Shown here: piece after piece, positions 4,059 to 5,250 of the stretch
Layout of the letters: each line of letters begins with the position of its first letter
How positions within the stretch are numbered: the first letter of the stretch is position 1
Origin: Thermobaculum sp042408415
GTDB lineage: Bacteria > Chloroflexota > Chloroflexia > Thermobaculales > Thermobaculaceae
DNA length: 5,250 nucleotides
NCBI GenBank assembly: GCA_042408415.1
Contig: JBHORE010000142.1
Coordinates: forward strand, 1 to 5,250
Direction: 5' to 3'
Notes under the pieces: model-generated
Told to the model about the DNA's origin: nothing
The model's database searches: none
Seen by the model: only the letters and a program-made list of their open reading frames with translations
Position numbers and translations under genes: made by a program

Positions 4059-5012
4059 TTGCGCGTGCTCGTTACCGGTTGTGCTGGCTTCATCGGCTCC
4101 CACCTGTGCAGGCGGCTGCTCGCTGATGGTCATGAGGTTGTGGGCGTGGACTGCTTCACCCCCTACTACCCGCGGGCCATCAAGGAGGCCAACGTAGCCG
4201 ACCTGCTGCCTGACCCCAACTTCACTCTGCTCGAGCTGGACCTGGCTACGGCCGACCTGCGTCCCTTGTTGGATGGTGTTGAGATAGTTTACCACCAAGC
4301 TGCACAGGCTGGGGTGCGCGCTAGCTGGGGCACGCAATTTGAATCTTACATCAGGCACAACGTCTTGGCTACCCAAAGGCTGCTCGAGGCGGCGAAGGCC
4401 TCCCGGCTGCGAAAGTTCGTGTATGCTTCCTCCTCATCCATATACGGGGATGCGGAGTGCTACCCAACCAGTGAGGATGTGGTGCCCAGGCCCGTCTCCC
4501 CCTATGGTGTGACCAAGCTTGCTGCCGAGCAGCTCACATACCTATATTGGAAGAACTACGGCGTGCCCACCATAGCCCTCAGGTACTTTACAGTGTACGG
4601 CCCCGGCCAGCGTCCCGACATGGCATTCCATAAGTTCATATTGGCTGCCCTACAGGGCAGGCCAATCCAGGTCTATGGGGACGGCAACCAGACTCGGGAC
4701 TTCACCTTCGTAGAGGATGCCGTGGAAGCCAACATCTCTGCCGGCCAGTGCGAGGCCTCAGGCGTGGCCCTGAACGTGGGGGGTGGTAGTAGGGTTACCG
4801 TGAACGAGGTGCTGCAGATGCTGGGAGAGATCTTGCAGATGGAGCTTGTGGTGGAGCACCTGCCTCCCCAGAAGGGCGACGTCCGCCACACGTCGGCAGA
4901 TATCACCCTGGCGTCGCGGTTACTGGGCTACGAGCCCAAGGTGGACATCAAGACCGGGCTCGAGCTGGAGGCCGCATGGCTGCAACAACTGTTGGTGGCC
5001 AGGGCCGCCTAG
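4059..5012 (+). CDS. NAD-dependent nucleotide-sugar epimerase/dehydratase (extended SDR)
   Basis: This is a cytoplasmic enzyme of 317 residues, typical for the GalE/UDP-glucuronate-4-epimerase group, which makes activated sugars for surface polysaccharide. The N-terminal Rossmann motif is TGCAGFIGSH (6-15, GxxGxxG). DCFTPYYPRAIKEAN (31-45) resembles the D-x-x-x-x-YY-x-x-x-K segment of UDP-glucuronate epimerases. HQAAQAGVR (79-87) lines the cofactor site. Catalytic residues are in place: SSSSIYG (124-130) and Y149xxxK153 in SPYGVTKLAAE. RYFTVYGPGQRPDMA (about 174-188) and VYGDGNQTRDFTFVEDAVEA are the substrate-side motifs. The start is TTG with a strong ribosome binding site; no earlier ATG fits. 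The exact sugar cannot be decided from motifs: epimerase of UDP-glucuronate, UDP-glucose or UDP-GlcNAc, or a related dehydratase. The next gene, lipA, begins 10 bases after the stop, suggesting co-transcription without an obvious pathway link. Confidence 0.92.
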   Translation: MRVLVTGCAGFIGSHLCRRLLADGHEVVGVDCFTPYYPRAIKEANVADLLPDPNFTLLELDLATADLRPLLDGVEIVYHQAAQAGVRASWGTQFESYIRHNVLATQRLLEAAKASRLRKFVYASSSSIYGDAECYPTSEDVVPRPVSPYGVTKLAAEQLTYLYWKNYGVPTIALRYFTVYGPGQRPDMAFHKFILAALQGRPIQVYGDGNQTRDFTFVEDAVEANISAGQCEASGVALNVGGGSRVTVNEVLQMLGEILQMELVVEHLPPQKGDVRHTSADITLASRLLGYEPKVDIKTGLELEAAWLQQLLVARAA

Positions 5013-5022
5013 AGGGGATCGC

Positions 5023-5250
5023 ATGAAGCCGGACGTAGAGCACATGAGCGATGGTAGTCCTGCCTGTGAGCTGCCCAAGCCCAGCTGGATCAAGGCCAAG
5101 ATACCCAGTGGTCCCAACTACCAGGAGCTCAAGGGGTTGATGAGGGGGTTGGGTTTGCACACGGTGTGCGAGGAGGCGCACTGTCCCAACATAGGGGACT
5201 GCTGGGAGAGGCGCACAGCCACCTTCATGATCCTGGGCAGGGTGTGCACT
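5023..5250 (+). CDS. lipA: Lipoyl synthase, N-terminal part (cut by the window edge)
   Basis: This is a radical-SAM enzyme that inserts two sulfurs into octanoyl groups on E2 or GcvH proteins to make the lipoyl cofactor. Seventy-six residues are visible. PSWIKAKIPSGPNY (20-33) matches the 'P-x-W-[ILM]-[KR]' entry of the family. VCEEAHCPNIGDCWE carries the CX4CX5C ligands (Cys49, 54, 60) of the auxiliary, sulfur-donating cluster. TATFMILGRVCT ends at the first Cys (75) of the expected CX3CX2C radical-SAM motif, which lies beyond the window. ATG 5023 has GAGGGG (5012-5017) 5 bases upstream, overlapping the epimerase stop codon. An internal ATG at residue 8 is less likely. The open end is due to the window and is no sign of damage. 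Confidence 0.95.
   Translation, partial: MKPDVEHMSDGSPACELPKPSWIKAKIPSGPNYQELKGLMRGLGLHTVCEEAHCPNIGDCWERRTATFMILGRVCT

Overview
The window is 5.25 kb of moderately GC-rich bacterial DNA with a mixed set of genes. Coding sequences use AGG/AGA for arginine and ATA for isoleucine heavily, a bias common in thermophiles. The initiator-like protein and the PCYCGC lipoprotein would fit a thermophilic member of the Chloroflexota/Thermobaculum neighbourhood. That placement is inference with low confidence; no rRNA or other phylogenetic marker is present.

Left part (1-1571). A small rightward Cys-rich ORF (171-455) runs tail-to-tail into, and overlaps, a leftward PCYCGC-family lipoprotein gene (331-831). 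The lipoprotein frame contains one in-frame TGA (472-474), exactly where the family has the first Cys of its C-terminal CxxC. The frame continues open for 46 codons of family-like sequence, and a short hairpin lies at SECIS-like distance after the TGA. The simplest exciting reading is a Tat-exported selenoprotein with a UxxC redox pair. The alternatives are a recent nonsense mutation or a sequencing error. A TetR-family gene (1026-1571) is divergent from it. Three copies of the same operator (CAGTCY-N4-RGACTA) lie in the shared intergenic region. One sits between the -35 and -10 of a near-consensus promoter whose expected start is the ATG itself, so the TetR mRNA is probably leaderless and autoregulated.

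Middle part (1572-3219). An intergenic region carries an AT-rich palindrome followed by three 22-bp-spaced iterons (TCGGGGTTAT), then another AT-rich block. It precedes a 372-residue protein with an N-terminal winged helix and a C-terminal DnaA domain-I-like segment but no AAA+ ATPase. The DNA coding for its linker holds a second cluster of direct and inverted GCATACCCC-type repeats, recalling initiator genes that carry their origin inside themselves (lambda O). Together this looks like a replication module of plasmid, phage or secondary-replicon origin. Between it and the next gene are a 28-bp dyad and a hairpin.

Right part (3220-5250). A leftward, membrane-anchored GGDEF diguanylate cyclase with an intact active site and I-site is divergent from a rightward pair. 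The pair is an extended-SDR nucleotide-sugar epimerase (TTG start, strong ribosome binding site) and, 10 bases downstream, the start of lipoyl synthase lipA, cut off by the window edge.
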